This document shows, in pieces, positions 12,002-25,260 of a stretch of DNA of 64,000 nucleotides; the first letter of the stretch is position 1; the number at the start of each line of letters is the position of its first letter. This stretch comes from Strigops habroptila (lineage: Eukaryota; Chordata; Aves; Psittaciformes; Psittacidae): the NCBI RefSeq assembly GCF_004027225.2, contig NC_044289.2, positions 8,721,761-8,785,760 of the forward strand, in the 5' to 3' direction. Both the position numbers and the translations under genes were made by a program. The notes under the pieces were generated by a model. That model saw only the letters and a list, made by a program, of their open reading frames with translations. It was not told where the DNA came from and ran no database searches.

Positions 12002-12635
12002 GGCTGCTCTCCTTGCACACCAGAGACAAATATTGCACATGGCTGAGAGACAAAATCATGTAGTTGTTACTATAATGAATACGTCTGATATTTGCATAAG
12101 GATCATGTGGTAATCTCTATTACATGCTGCTTTATTGAAAAAGACTTCACAATTTCTGTGAACAGAAACCTAACGATAAAAGGGAGTTTTCTGAGGGTGG
12201 AGGCACTTGTTAGTTCATCCAGTTCTTGCCGCTTTTGTTCAATTTAACTGGGGTCAAATGCATGTAACTGCGATGACGATGGGTTTCTCATGCATGGTTA
12301 AAAGTATCTGAAAGCTGCTAACTGACCTCGGAATTCACATTTGAGAAACTTGTTCCTTTATTAAGTATCTGTGCTGTTCCTTGCATTGTGTTATGTTATT
12401 TTATATTATTTATCTTTTCGATTCAAGTAGTTACATTCTTTTTACATCTTGGAAATCCCTTAATGTAGGTGACGCACTATACTGCTGACAGCTGATTCCT
12501 GATTTATGGCATGCTGTTTCCATAATGGGGCTCCAGCATGTCGGATCTACACACACTTGAGAATCTGAGCGTGTTCGAGATCTTCCTTCAGTTGAAATGT
12601 GGTCACCCTAGTGATTTTGGAGGTATACAGGCATT

Positions 12636-12641
12636 AATAAA
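12636..12641 (+). terminator. Candidate proximal poly(A) signal of ATP9A
   Basis: A canonical AATAAA lies about 635 bases after the stop. There is no clear GU-rich element just downstream, so use is uncertain. Confidence 0.25.
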
Positions 12642-15112
12642 TACAGAGAAATGCTAGTCCAAAATGAAGAAATTCAGTTTTGTTTAGCTTTTGTGCTTCC
12701 TGTTAAAAGGAGCTGGTGACATAATAGCTTTACTTGGTGTTTATTTGTATAGGAGAAAATTATCTAAACTAAAGCAAATCCTCTTTGGAAAAGAAACTTG
12801 CAGTTGATCAGACTTGAAATGTGTTGACAACGTGAGAAGAGACTCGTACTGTTCTGCAGACAATGTGGCAGTCGTGTCTTGAATCCTTGGAGACTGAAAG
12901 GAGAGGTCACAGAGCTGCTACTCCTCACAGCTACATGAAATCTGTTTCCTGTTAGGGTGAAACTGCGAAGATGAGCTGCAAATAAGCTGAGGCACTCCTA
13001 GGTGGATGTTGTTCATGACATACTCCCTGCAGAGAGGCAGTTTTTTACTTGCTTTGCAGTTTTGCACTTGCTTTGCTCTAAAAACTGAACTGGAATCACA
13101 GAAGTGGGATTCTCCTGTGCAGAGCAAATTTATGAATTTATTTTTCATTTTCAAAAATTAAACTCCATGAGTTCTGTTTTTATAAAAAGCTTTGGTCCAC
13201 ATTATAATACCATAAGGAGAGCAACATGTATGTAGGCTGCTCAGGAGAAGGACAGAGAGTTATGGGAACCTTTTGCAGTTGGGCCCATGCATCGAACATG
13301 GATGAGCCTTTAGTGGCAGACATCCTCATCTAATGGCTGTTTAGTCTGTGCTAAATTAGTTGCTTGCTGTCTCATTCCCACATCCCACATCCACAGCACT
13401 GTTGGAGCTGGCACTGCTTGGCAGCATTGTTGGTTGACTGCATGGTGGGACTAGGAATGGCAGAGCCCAGGGCCTGAGCTGCCCTCTCCTTTCTCAAGGC
13501 AGCTCTTCCAGGTCAGGGCAGCCATACTAATGTGAGGAGCGTAAGTTCTATGGTTGTCTGTGTGCCATGCTGAACCTCTTTAATGGGCTGCCAGCTTCTG
13601 TTGCTATTGCTACAGGCACTCCACTGTCGCAAGCAGCACAATGCTACATTAAAAAAATCTGATGCGAAAATCTGTGGAAAAGGGAGTGTTGTTTTAAAAG
13701 AGCTGGAGTCTGTGTTGACCCAGAGCGGTATGGCTTGAATTTTCAGATCTAAGATAGCCATGGCTTATGTGGTCGATGTGCGGTAATTGCTCCAGGGGAT
13801 GTTTTGCACAACCCAACCTGCCTTTCTTGGTCTCAGATCTTGTGAGTAAATATCAAAGAGGAGGGGAAGCAAGTTCCAGAAGATTTAGAGACAAATTGGA
13901 TGTGCTTCATAATGTGTGTGGCTCAGGGTGAGAGGAAGGTGCAAGTCTGTATGACCTTGTTATTTCATGCGGTGCAAGCCCTCCTAATTCAGAAAATTAT
14001 GTTTCAAAATCCTTCAGGAGTAGGAACAGCAAATGCTCTGTAATCTTAACTCACTGATTTTTCTTTTGTGCCACTCTTCTGATAGATTCTTGTCTGAAGT
14101 CCTGGTACATAGCAACTGCCTTCAGAAACAACCTACTGACTAAGGAGATCTAATGCTTGGTATTCACCTTTTTACAAAATTTGCCTTTTTCCTTTTCTTC
14201 CCCCATCTAAAAATAATAATACATATTTGTACTTGATGCACGTGTTCATGTTGGCCCCAGAAGTCCAACATTCCCAGTGTTTTGTCTCACAGAGGAAAAC
14301 CGGTGCCTGGACAGCCCATTTGCCTGGGGAGCTGGGCTAACAGCCTTTTGTGAATTATGCCACTTTGCCAAAAAGATACTTAATGTTGTCTTTAGCGTGA
14401 GTTGCTGCAACTCCTGGATAGTGTCAGCCATGCAGGTGTTCTGGAGTTCCCCAGTCAGCATTTTGTTTAAGCAGATTTAAATACAAGAATCAAGAATTTC
14501 TTTTGGCCACTCCTTGTGACTAAGAAGTCAAGTCCCTCTTGTCTGTTGGCAAACACATTGCAGTACACATCTTTGTAAAGCCCTGTCCCTATCTAGTATG
14601 TATTAGTAGTTAAATGACCTACAAGAATAACAGTGCCATGCTACTGTATGTAAATATTTGAGACGTATATATGGTGGAATTCACTGTTTCCTGAAGTCAA
14701 TACAGTTTACACTGAGTGGACCATATTAGCAAAATATTACCTTACACCAAGAAAGGGAGAGAATTGTGATTTCATTTATATTTATTGAATCATAACTCTA
14801 AAAAGGAACTCATATTTAGTGAATTGGTAGTAATGTATAGCTGTGTTTTGGAGTGTGAATGTTCCTTTGCAGGTAGGTTTTTTTGCACAAGGTTGTAAAT
14901 CCAGGAAGTAATTTCTGTCTGGGTGTACACTGCATTTTTTTTAAAGCAATCGGAAAATTGAAACTGCCATTTAACAAACAGCAGGAAAGAGGAATGATTG
15001 TTGTATTTTTCAAGTTTAGCACTTTATGTCTGCAATCTATTTCTCTTAAGTTATTTAAAAAATGTTTTTAAAGCAAAGTTTAATACATATGTTCATACTT
15101 ACTGTACATTTG

Positions 15113-15118
15113 AATAAA
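15113..15118 (+). terminator. Candidate middle poly(A) signal of ATP9A
   Basis: AATAAA is followed within 60-120 bases by T-rich and GT-rich sequence (TTTTTCTTCT, TTCTTCTGTG, TCTTGTTTGT). It is a plausible cleavage site about 3.1 kb into the 3' UTR. Confidence 0.4.
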
Positions 15119-16496
15119 TGGATTCTCTGCTGGAAATCTAATCTTTTTCTTCTAGTAAGCTCCTAATTTGTGCTTATTGGGAGTGAAGCATTGTTTTCTT
15201 CTGTGTAGTATCTTGTTTGTAGCCTTACTTAGTATTCTTCCTATTCCTTTTTTTGTTCTGGTTTACGTACTGTAGCAGTTCATGTAACTTGTGTGCTTTG
15301 GGACTATGCTCCAAGTGATGCTGTAGGATAGCAGTGTATGTCTCTCTTGCTTCCCATGGCTGCTTAGGGAAGCCCATGCTCTGTGCTGTGCTGCTGCAGT
15401 GGTTAGTTGTCGTGGAGGTTTCGTGACATGCACTGTTTTCTTCTTGCATCTCAGCAGTAATTCAGGTGTGTCGCAACCCTCTTAATTTATTTTTTATTCT
15501 TTTAACTAGATTCGTTTCCTCCATAGAGCTTGTCCTGTTTATCTTGCAAACATTTGTTTTGCTCAACTTATAGTGCAACTGAAATGCAACATTCTTTGTT
15601 CAACAGCAGCAGCTTAAATCTCTGCAGGGTCTTACCAGAACTGGGCTGAGGAGTGATAAGTGACATCCCTGGTGTCCCCTCGGTGTTGAGAACTACATGA
15701 TGAGAGCTATAGCTGTGACTGGACCAAACAGCAGCACCAAAGAGGGTGTTTTAATGTGGTTTACTGAACTGTCACAATTAAATACCGTGACAACCTCTCT
15801 CATCCTCTGCAACTGCTGAGAAAGAATTTGCTGTAGTTGAGCTGAGTTTGTCAGGGAGGCCCAGAAAGTTAGATTTCTGAAGCTCTAAAGCTTGTCTTCT
15901 GGATTTATCTTTTAAAGAAAGCTGCTGCACCATCTGAAGCATCATAAACCCTTGGTTTGCACAAGCAGTGCTCTAAACCAGGTATGTAAGCTATTATTGC
16001 CTGCGGCTCACCATCACAAGTTCTTTGGACACAACTGTTTGGATGGGGTTTGACTCATCTCCACAGTTGCTGGGGCCAGTCCAGTGCTCTTTTAGAATCT
16101 TCAGCGTGAGCTGGAGGGGCTTTCATTTATTATTAGTTATTTCATAATTAATAAACTCTGATTTGCATGAAATCCTGGGTTCTACAGCTTTGCCAATATG
16201 GTCCATTACTACTGCCTACTACGACCTGTGTACTTATATGCCTTTGAGAACATTTTTAATTGTTACAATTGTTAACAAATGTTAAGTTAATTTCATTTTT
16301 AATTGGGGAAATGGATTATGGTGTCAAAATGATATTTACTGTGATGCCAATGTTTTGTACCTGTCATCTAGTTAAACGACGTGTACATACTCTTGATTCA
16401 AGAGAAATATGAATGCCAGTTATTTATTGTTCCGTGGAGTTATATGTTGCAGATGTGTAAGAACTTAAAAGGGAATGTTATAAAACAAGGTGGAAA

Positions 16497-16502
16497 AATA
16501 AA
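16497..16502 (+). terminator. Candidate distal poly(A) signal of ATP9A
   Basis: AATAAA about 4.5 kb after the stop, in an A+T-rich context, would give a 3' UTR of the length typical of ATP9A. GTGTGTAGAC-type sequence follows about 75 bases downstream. Confidence 0.45.
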
Positions 16503-16525
16503 TTTTATGCAACTTCTTTACTTCA

Positions 16526-18285
16526 TCCATATACACCATGTAAGATGCACCTGAGTTAGCCCTGGTGTGATCAGTCCAAGATGTGTGTAGACAGAATTGT
16601 AAGTACATAGGTCAGGTTGCATTGTGGCCCATTAACTTCTCTGTGTGGGGAATTGTATCCAAGAAATGATCAGAGCTTTCTGCTGATCGGTGTAGACCTG
16701 CTTCATTAAATTATTTGCTATAAATAGTTTCATAAGAGTCATAGCAGGAACGGTTTGAGGGTTTCTTTTGGGAGGGATTGATCAATTTTTATTTTATTAA
16801 GTATTGGTGTAACCTTTTGCTGCCCTTCACTTTATTAGTGACTTCTTGCAAGATATCATTTTGCACATCATCATTGCAATCTAATGATGTGGATTAGCTC
16901 TATGTGGAGCAGAGGCTGCTGCTGGCCCCTCTGTCATCCTGCCACTGCTCCAGCTCACCCCAGTGAGAGGATGTGGCTGCTCTGATCCCTGGGTGGAGCT
17001 TGAGCCCCAGGCAGCTGCTTTGCCCCTGCCTTTTCTACAACCAGTTAGTCCCAGAGTACCCAACTGTCCCAAGCATTGTAAGCCCTGTAATTTGTACATT
17101 CAGCTTGAAAAGACTCAGTTCATTCAGGAAGATTCTGCAATTTTTGGTGCAACTCAGAGTAGGGAGAAGATGGTTGTTCTGCTGGTCTCTCTTGCTGGGA
17201 ACTGGGAGAAAGTCTTTTGTATGAAACATACATACGCTGCTCTTGGAAAAGCAGTGATGCAATAGCATTAGGAACAACTATTTTTGGAATGTTCTCATCA
17301 CTTGAATGTTTGATTAAGTAACTGGCTTGGCACAACAGCAGTTCCATGGCTGGGGCTGGCTGCCCTGCTCCTGGGTCAGAAACAGGAGGAAGAGGCAGGA
17401 GTTTTAACACTGAATATTCTCTGCAGGGGAATTGCAGTAACGTTACTAAGAACACAGTACAACAGTTTTCTACCATAAACACTCAAAAGAAAAATAGAAA
17501 TTAGAATTTGATAAAGTAAATCTGTAACTTGGATGACTATTCAACTAAACCAGCGATAAGCTATACCTTAGATCATTAAACATCTATTAAAGTTTTTCTT
17601 TCAGCTTCTATAGGATGCAGATGCCAGCATCTTAACCTTTCCCATTATTAACTTTTTGTAAAAAATATTTAATACAAATATTTAAATAAACAACTTTTGT
17701 GATGTTTGCACACATCAAATGCATGGTGTAGACTCCAGAAATTACAGTAACAGACTTCACTCCCAAGTGGTACCAATTTCCCACTCTAAATAGGTTACAT
17801 AAGCCCTAGTTAGTGGTTCTTTTAATTTATGGATGGTTTCTTTTTAATGGTGAAATGTGTAATTAAAAAAAGCTAGAAATAGTTTTTCTGAACTCACTCT
17901 GGAAAGGAAAGGAGAATTTCTGCAATATTTTTTTTTTCACCCAAATATTGCATAATACTAGAAATGTCAAAGATTTCCATGGGGTTTAATTTCATTCTTC
18001 ATGTGGCTGTGGTCATACAAGAAGTTTGAACACTGCAGGGGTTGGCAGATTTTTGGAAGATCACGCATCCTGGGATAAGTTTTCAGCCTAGGCTTTACCA
18101 AAGAATGCCAGTGGCCTTATTTTTCGAATTGTGGTTGTATCATACACTTAGTGTGCCTTCTTTTTTTTCTTTTTTTTTTTTTTTCATTTTTTTTTTGTCT
18201 AAAATACCTCCCAAAAAGAATAGGTGCTGGCTGGTAATTTGATATCTTAGCTATGGCCCTAAACCTGACGTGTTTGTAGACTCCT
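16526..18285. other. Intergenic, no gene seen
   Basis: A+T-rich DNA between ATP9A and the first CR1. Short open frames on both strands near 16.9-17.5 kb have no recognisable product. A T-rich tract lies at about 18162-18197. Confidence 0.6.
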
Positions 18286-18780
18286 ATCATAGAATACCAG
18301 GTTGGAAGGGACCTCAAGGATCACCTGGTCCAACCTTTCTTGGCAAAGCACAGATGTCCCAGCACCCTTTCCAGCTGAATCGTATCCAACATGGAGGAAT
18401 CCACCACTTCCTTGAGAAGATTATTCCAATGGCTGATTGTTCTCATTCTGAAAAATTTTCCTCTTGTGTCCAACTGGAATGTCACCAGGAGTAACCTATA
18501 CCCATTACCCCTTTTCTTCTCTATGTGTCTCCTTGTAAAAAGGGAGTCTTCATCTTCTTTGTAGCCACCCTTTAAATACTGGAACATGGTGATGAAGTCT
18601 TCCCTGAGCCTTCTTTTCTCAAGGCTGAACAAACCCAGTTCTCAGCCTTTCCTCATATGACAGGCTTCCTAGTCCTTGGATCGTATTTGTGGCTCTTCTC
18701 TGGGCCCTCTCCAGCCTGTCTATGTCTTTTTTGTATAGTGGGGACCAAGACTAGTCATACATTGTGTGAAGGTGTACAGA
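18286..18780 (-). mobile_element. CR1 LINE 3' fragment
   Basis: On the + strand it starts TCATAGAATACCAGGTTGGAA, the reverse complement of the CR1 3' end. It continues with the GGGACCTCAAGGATCACCTG block. The minus strand at 18321-18632 translates to the C-terminal end of the CR1 reverse-transcriptase ORF (motifs REDFITMFQYLKGG, RGNGYRLL, HWNNLLKEVV). It is 5'-truncated, as is usual for CR1, and moderately diverged. The left end is well defined; the right end is approximate. Confidence 0.9.
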
Positions 18781-21700
18781 AGCTTCCCTACGCCTTAAAT
18801 CTTTTGGAGAGAAGAAAAGCTTGTCAATATGTCCTCCGTCTTTGCCTTCCAATAGCTCAAGTCATTGCAGTTGTGCACCTACTCTGCCTCTTCTCCATTG
18901 CATTACTGTGACATTAAATATTATTGTTGTGATAAATCTTCACCAGACAAAGGCAACTGCTCCTCTTCCCATTTCACACGTAGGGGCTGGGAGCAGAAAG
19001 AACCTATGGTCTCTGTGCTGTACCCAAAGTCCACAGCAGAGCATGGAGTGCAGGACAATATTCTTGGTTTGATTATTAGACTTTATCCCCATCTTACATA
19101 TTGGAGTCAATCCTGTAGGAAAGTTACTTATTCCACAGAGCCTTCAGATGTCTGTTTTAAAATTAGGAATGTGATTGCAGGCTAAAAAAAAAAAAAGTCC
19201 TTATTATATGGAGTATTGATAAACCCCGATCCAAAAATGTTGCTAGGTTCTTCCATCTTAAATCTGGAACTGCAGATCTGAACCACATCTGTGATAAATG
19301 TTTTGCAACTACATGTGAAAACAGTGAGTTCCAGAGAGTGAGCAGCAGCTGGCTGCAGAAACAGCGTTGCTGCAGCTGCAAAAAGGTGATGCAAGGAAAA
19401 ACTTTGCTGAATGTGACAGCAGTTACTAGCAGCACGAAGTCCTGGTCCAGCACCTATTTAAGGTCAGTATCAAAACTGATGCTGTGGTTTCTCTGGGCCA
19501 AGAGCTAGTGTTTCCAGGCCCTAAAACTCTCTGGGTGGTGTGGGGCTTTCTAGGTTACATGGTGAATGTCTAATTTTTTGCTGCTTGTAATTAAATTTAT
19601 GGACGATCAGGATTTTGCAGGATCTGGCCTTTCCTCTGCTGCTCTTCCTCCCTTTGTGGCCTAAGACCTAACTGTTACTGGGTGAGTGGGTTACAAAAAA
19701 GGGCTTTAAAATCATGGCATTCCCACTTTAAAGCCTCCTTCTCTTGGCTTGCTGTAATTGTGCACGTAAGGAGGAATATTTTGTGCTGTTCAGATTCTCT
19801 CACAGAAAGAAGTAGTAACAAGAACAATCTGTGCGAAAGAATTTAGCGCATTAAAGATGGGGGCAATAGTCATTCTCATTTGTCCTTTTATGTGAAACAG
19901 ATTTTATTTTAAATGTACACTCTGAGTAGCTTAACCATATGCAGAAACTTGTTTACCAGGGTAAAAGTAGAATTACACACAGTATAGATTAAGAGCATGA
20001 GTAGAGGTGAATTAATTGTACTGCGTGATTCTGCTTAGTCAGCTCAGAAGTACTCCTGGAGCTCACCTTGGGCACATGGGAAGTGGGTGTCTCCTGTGCT
20101 TGAGATTTCATCAGGCAGCATATTTACTCATGTGTTTCACATCTGCTCCAACAAATCCGTGTTGTAGCTCTGCTGTAGGCATTGTATTTCTGTGCCGTTC
20201 GACATGGATCTGTCCTGTGCTGGCTCCTCTGTTTTTTAAGACATGTCACTTTGGATTCATTTTGTCCAGATTTCACCAACATGTGACTTGTCAAAAAATG
20301 GTGCAAATTTATAGTGATTGGGCTTCTTATTTATAAATGAGAACAACCCATTTGTCAGTGATACCGTTACATAAAATGCCATGTAATGGTCTCAATGAAG
20401 CATGTTACCTGCTCCTGTCATAGAAAGAAACACTGCTCAGCATGAGCCTATGGGAAAGGCAGGGGATGCTTCCCACAGAGGCAGAATTCGTCTGCACTGT
20501 TTGTAAATTTGAGATTAAGGTTTTGAATAAAAGGCACATTTATAAGGATCAGTGTTCCCTCGGTCAGACAGTATCTCTGCTCCAGTGCAGTGGTTTCCAG
20601 TGAATCACTGCATCCTGCATCTGCTGTTGGTGTGACTGTCCTGGACCAGCAGAGCCATCACTGTCACTCTGGACAAGAAGGTCCCACACGGAAGTTGGTT
20701 CTCCTGGGCCAGCCAGGGTGCTAGGAGCTCCAATGTGTCATGTTTTTATTGCCTTTGGCTTTCATCCTGTTCCAAGAGTTAACGGATAGGGCCTTTGAGG
20801 AGAGACCTCTGGACCGCAGCAGATGGTGGAGCAACTTGCTGCCTTGCTGCAAGGGCAGCAGCTCTGCCAGCCATCCTCTCAGCCCTGCGAGGCAGGATCT
20901 TTGCCCTGGAGATGTTGCTGGAAATGTTTATTGCTCTCCAGCTGCACTTCTGTTCGGCTCCATCCTGTTCCCCTTATGTTTGACAACCATCACACCATGT
21001 GCTGTAAAATTTCAGAGCCCTAAGTGAAGAGCAGCCAGTGTTTTAACCACTCCCTTGCCAAGGTGTCCTTGGCATGAGCCTGCAGCGTGAGCAAGGAGAG
21101 CTCTTGCTGTTGGAGTTGTGCTGGTGCTTAACAAGCCCCAGAAACCCGAGCACCACCCTGCCCAGCCAAGGTTCACCTCCTAAATTACCCTTGGGCAGCA
21201 TCATGCCTTATTTGCCTCTGTGCCTGATTTCCTCAGTGTGTACATGTTCTCTATTCATGTAGATATAGTTACAAATCACTTGATTTGCATATAAAATCCT
21301 TTTCTTAATTTGATTTTTAATACTAATTGGAGCAGTTACATCCTGCTGTTTATTAATGTAGCTTTAATTATGTAGTATGTCATCTTGGTTTCTTTCTAGC
21401 CTGAAACAGTTACTTCAAGCCCAATGACAAACAGAAAAGTGATTTTAACATTGAAGGTGAATAAAATTAAACAAGAGCAATGAAATCTTTTCGCCTAAAG
21501 TGTGAGCTGGAAACTAACACTGGTTCTTCTCCTTACCTCTATCTGAGTCCAAGGTAAGTGAAATCCCTGGAGAAAGGGAAGTCAAGTTTTAAATAGGATC
21601 TACACTTGTCATTGTCTGCTGTGAGCTACTCCAGACAAGCCTTTATGAATTGTTGTTCACAGTGTGGCATAGGGACTTGGGCCTTCTCTACCTTGAAAGC

Positions 21701-24591
21701 TGGGCCGTAAAATGAAAGAGAAGTTTCTAAAAGACCAAGGTTAGATGTTATCAATCCTTCATCTACCTTGCATTCTCGAGGTATGCCTCTTTCCAATCTT
21801 TGGTATCCATTTATTTATTTGTCAAGATATATTGCTGGTTTTTTGCTGGATCCAGATAAATTAACCAAATGACAGTTTACATTTTAGGCTGAAACTAGTG
21901 CCAGAATTTCTCAGGCAACTGTCTGTAGACTAAAGTTTGATTTGAAGCTGCCCAGTTTTGCTTCTAGGAAGTCTCAAGCCTCCTGCTAATCAGATTTTGA
22001 TATCTGAACTTTCTTATGTACAGGAGACATGGGACAGAAAACAAAATTTCTAAGTGAAATCACTGTATGTGACACTAACCTGTAAGGAGAAAATCTTTCC
22101 TAAATCAGGTGGAAAGAAGTGCATTGTGTTAGTGTCTTGGTGGAAGACCCGTGGCTGATGTAAACAGGTCACATTCATCCACACCCTCATCCAACCCTCA
22201 GGTTTTGTTCAAATCCAAGTTGAATTCTTGTGAGCCCTTGTTACTGAAGTGTGGAACTAATTTTTGCAGGTGCAGTGTTCACCATAAATATCCTTCAACA
22301 GAAAGAAACATCTTGTATTTCACATGTGAATGACAGCTATTTCCTTCCACAGCCTAGGTGTCTTTTGTGATCTTTCACCATCAGGATGCTGTGCAGGGCA
22401 GTGATTTATACAAGTTCCCACTCTTCTTTCTTTCAGCTCCTGTTGCCATTTCATCTCTGAAGAACAGAATGCCACAAAGCCTTCAGTAAAACCAGAGCCT
22501 GGAGGAAATATCAGGTGTTAACATCTAATAAAAAGCTAACACGCTTGAATGAACCAGGATTGCAAAGTACCTCTTGTACGGCCCAAGCAGCAGCTGACCT
22601 AATGCAGAGGTTTTATGATGGTGGCAGGTAAGGACTAATTATAGACCCTGGACTCCATCATGAACTGACTTGTCAAGTTAACTTACTGACTGAAGTACCT
22701 ACAATTACATTGTGGGTCTTTCTACTCCTTTGTGTAACTGAATGCAGTTGCTCCTGAAGAAACGTAGTGAGTAAATCTGAGGTGCTGAAAGAAATATTGC
22801 GCTAGGAATTACGCTGTAGGGAACGCTTTATATGCTTTAGCATAAATTAATGACCAGGTTTTGGGGTTTTAGAAAAAAAAATAACACAACAAACTTTGTG
22901 CACAAATACATGCTTTAAACTATATTTTCTTTCAAATGCCAACTCTTTTAACAACAGTGTAAATCAGTTTTTACAGACCATGTATTTCAAGTCTGAAGTT
23001 CATTAAATGTGTAAAATTCCAGATTAGCTGCTGGGTGTGGCCAGAGCCCCAGTAATGAATTGTAAATTGTGTTCAGGATATAATATCAGATTCCCTTGTC
23101 CTGGCAGTGATATTAAAGGTGTAAACCCATCTTTTCAAAACAGTCATAACCTTTCTTTATTATCTTTATTTAGATTTGCCATCATATGATGTAGTGAATG
23201 ACTGCATCAGTGTTTCCATCTTGAACCTAATGTACAGGTGTCTAATTTGATTAGTTTGTGGGTTTATTATTAATAAACCAGCGTAGGTCCTAATATAATT
23301 GAAACAAATGCTATCTACTTATGCATGCATTTTTGCCAGTACCCTGGTAGTGGGTAATAGTCTGTCTTTAGATACAATATCACTCTAAACTGCAATTCAC
23401 TCTGAACTTGTGTGAAATAATCACTTTGCTGTATCCTCCAGCTGAGCCAGGAGTCAATAGGTGTGGGCATTTGAGTCCAGGCAGTTGTGAATGTCATGGG
23501 TTTCATAGCTGTCTTCTTGGTCCAGGTTTGCCAAGTCCTTCCTGGACAAGCTTTCAACCAGCCATCAATGCTTTCCCTTTCCAAAAGCTTTGCAAACACC
23601 AGCCCAGCCCCCCGCAGAGGTTCTTGCTGCTGTGTCGAGGAAGGTCCACCATGAGAACTGTGAAGCCACTGGTGAGTGGACATGTACCCATGGAATGTTG
23701 AACCCATCCCCTGAAAGGAACAGCCAGGAAAGATTGCTCATAACCACCAGCAGTCAGAAGGATCTCTGTAAATTCCGACCTTGGTTCTCTACAGTAACTC
23801 CTTGGAAGGTGAAAGTGCGTTGAATAGCTGGGAATAACAGTTAATGATGCTGTTCTCATTCCAAAAATTCTCTGTGAGCTGGGAGCAATGCGCAAAAGTG
23901 ACCAGCTATTTCCTTGTACTGTTGTAACAACTAAAATTTACGGGACAGGACCTCTATTGTACCCAGCTTCCCAGAACAGAGCAGGCCAAAAAGGATTACT
24001 GGTGCTCATCGGCCTTGGGAAGGGCAGTGGAGGGAGCAGCTTGAGGGCTGCTGTAGGTTGAGCTGACTGCATCACCAGGTCTTGGCCAGCAAGTCTAGTT
24101 TCTCCCTCTCCTTTTTTTCCTGTGCTAGGCAAAGGGAGGGAGGTTCATCAGCCAGTTCTAATCCTGATATCACTATTAATGGGAATTTCCCAGGTAGCAA
24201 CTTTTTATGGGGCTAAAACCCTAGGGTTAAGAAGGAGAAGAATTGGCATTTTTCATGCATTGTTTGTTGGTGATCTCTTCCCCAAGTGTGGCCTGGTGAC
24301 TACACTTACAATGCCTTAAGCTCTACAGCACACAGGTAAACGGAAACATGCTGTTTACTTGCCTTGTCCACATGGAGAAGCACTTCTCCAACTCCCAGTG
24401 TGACTAATTCTTCCTAATTATTGAAGCAAGTAATTGCTCTATATGACTCTCTTCTTTTTTCTGAACTTTATCTTAAAATCTTGGAAAACAAAACAAAAAA
24501 GAAACACCTATGGGTTTACAATTTTAAAGAGAAAATAACTTTGGCAAGAAACTAACTGGAGTATGTAGCGCTGTCCTACAGACAGTAAATT
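18781..24591. other. Intergenic, no gene seen
   Basis: About 5.8 kb with no convincing exon, RNA gene or repeat family. The longest frames are 130 codons on the minus strand (23315-23707) and 106 codons at 18865 and 20016 on the plus strand; none has recognisable domains. Confidence 0.55.
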
Positions 24592-24900
24592 ATCGTAGAA
24601 TCCTAGAATGGTTTGGGTTGGAAGGGACCTTAAAGATCATTCCAACCCCCTGCCACAGGCAGGGACACCTTCCACTAGGCTAGATTGCTCCAAGCAATGT
24701 CCAGCCTGGCCTTGAACACTGCCAGGGAGGGGGCAGCCACAGCTTCTCTGGGCAACCTGTGCCAGCGCCTCAGCACCCTCACAGGGAAGAACTTCTGCCT
24801 AATATCTAATCTAAATCTCGCCTCTGTCAGTTTAAAGCCATTCCCCCTTGTCCTATCACTACATGCCCTTGTCAAAAGTCCCTCTCCATTCCCCCTTTCC
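24592..24900 (-). mobile_element. CR1 LINE 3' fragment (younger subfamily)
   Basis: The + strand shows the classic avian CR1 3' end in reverse (GGTTTGGGTTGGAAGGGACC). It continues through the C-terminal RT-ORF segment, which on the minus strand encodes RTRGNGFKLTEARFRLDIRQ and WHRLPREAV. It is much closer to the common avian CR1 consensus than the copy at 18.3 kb. The right end is approximate. Confidence 0.93.
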
Positions 24901-25064
24901 CTATGGATATGGAGAATATATATAAATTCTCGGCTTTTCAGTCAGATGCTCGGATGATCGGGTTTGCCTTCTGCCCGGCATCCTCGTTTTTCCTCTCATG
25001 CAAATGAATTTCCGTGCCTCTAAAATTCACAGTCCGAGAATCAGCGCGGCTCTTGGCACAATGA

Positions 25065-25260
25065 CGGGGCTAGGGCAGAGCGGAGCGGCGTGCCGGCGGC
25101 GGGTGTCGCGGCGGAGGCCGGGCCGGGAGGAGTCGGGATGCAGCGGGGCCGGGGGATGCGGCGGGGCCAGGATGGGTCGGGATGCGGCGTGTCCCGGGCA
25201 GGTGGAGCCGCTCGGCTTTTCCCTGGATAAACCCCAACCAGGTCGGGCTTCTCAGGTGGC
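25065..25260. repeat. Short GC-rich island with minisatellite-like repeats
   Basis: An abrupt CpG-rich patch in otherwise A+T-rich DNA. At about 25131-25195 units resembling GTCGGGATGCGGCGGGGCC recur imperfectly three times. It may be a small CpG island or an expanded minisatellite; no exon is evident. Confidence 0.5.

Larger units (their letters stand above)
12002..16525 (+). other. ATP9A: ATP9A 3' UTR (extent inferred)
   Basis: This is non-coding DNA after the ATP9A stop, rich in A+T, with no credible exon in any frame. Human ATP9A mRNA has a 3' UTR of more than 4 kb; a similar length here ends at the AATAAA at 16497. AATAAA hexamers also occur at 12636 and 15113 and could give shorter forms. 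The UTR extent is inferred; only the hexamers are seen. Confidence 0.6.

Noticed and set aside
18321..18632. 103-codon minus-strand frame
   Set aside because: It is the degenerate C-terminal end of a CR1 reverse transcriptase, not a host gene; annotated as part of the CR1 copy.
23315..23895. 130- and 113-codon minus-strand frames in intergenic DNA
   Set aside because: They overlap each other in different frames, resemble no transposon or host protein I know, and have no promoter or splice context. A protein search would be decisive.
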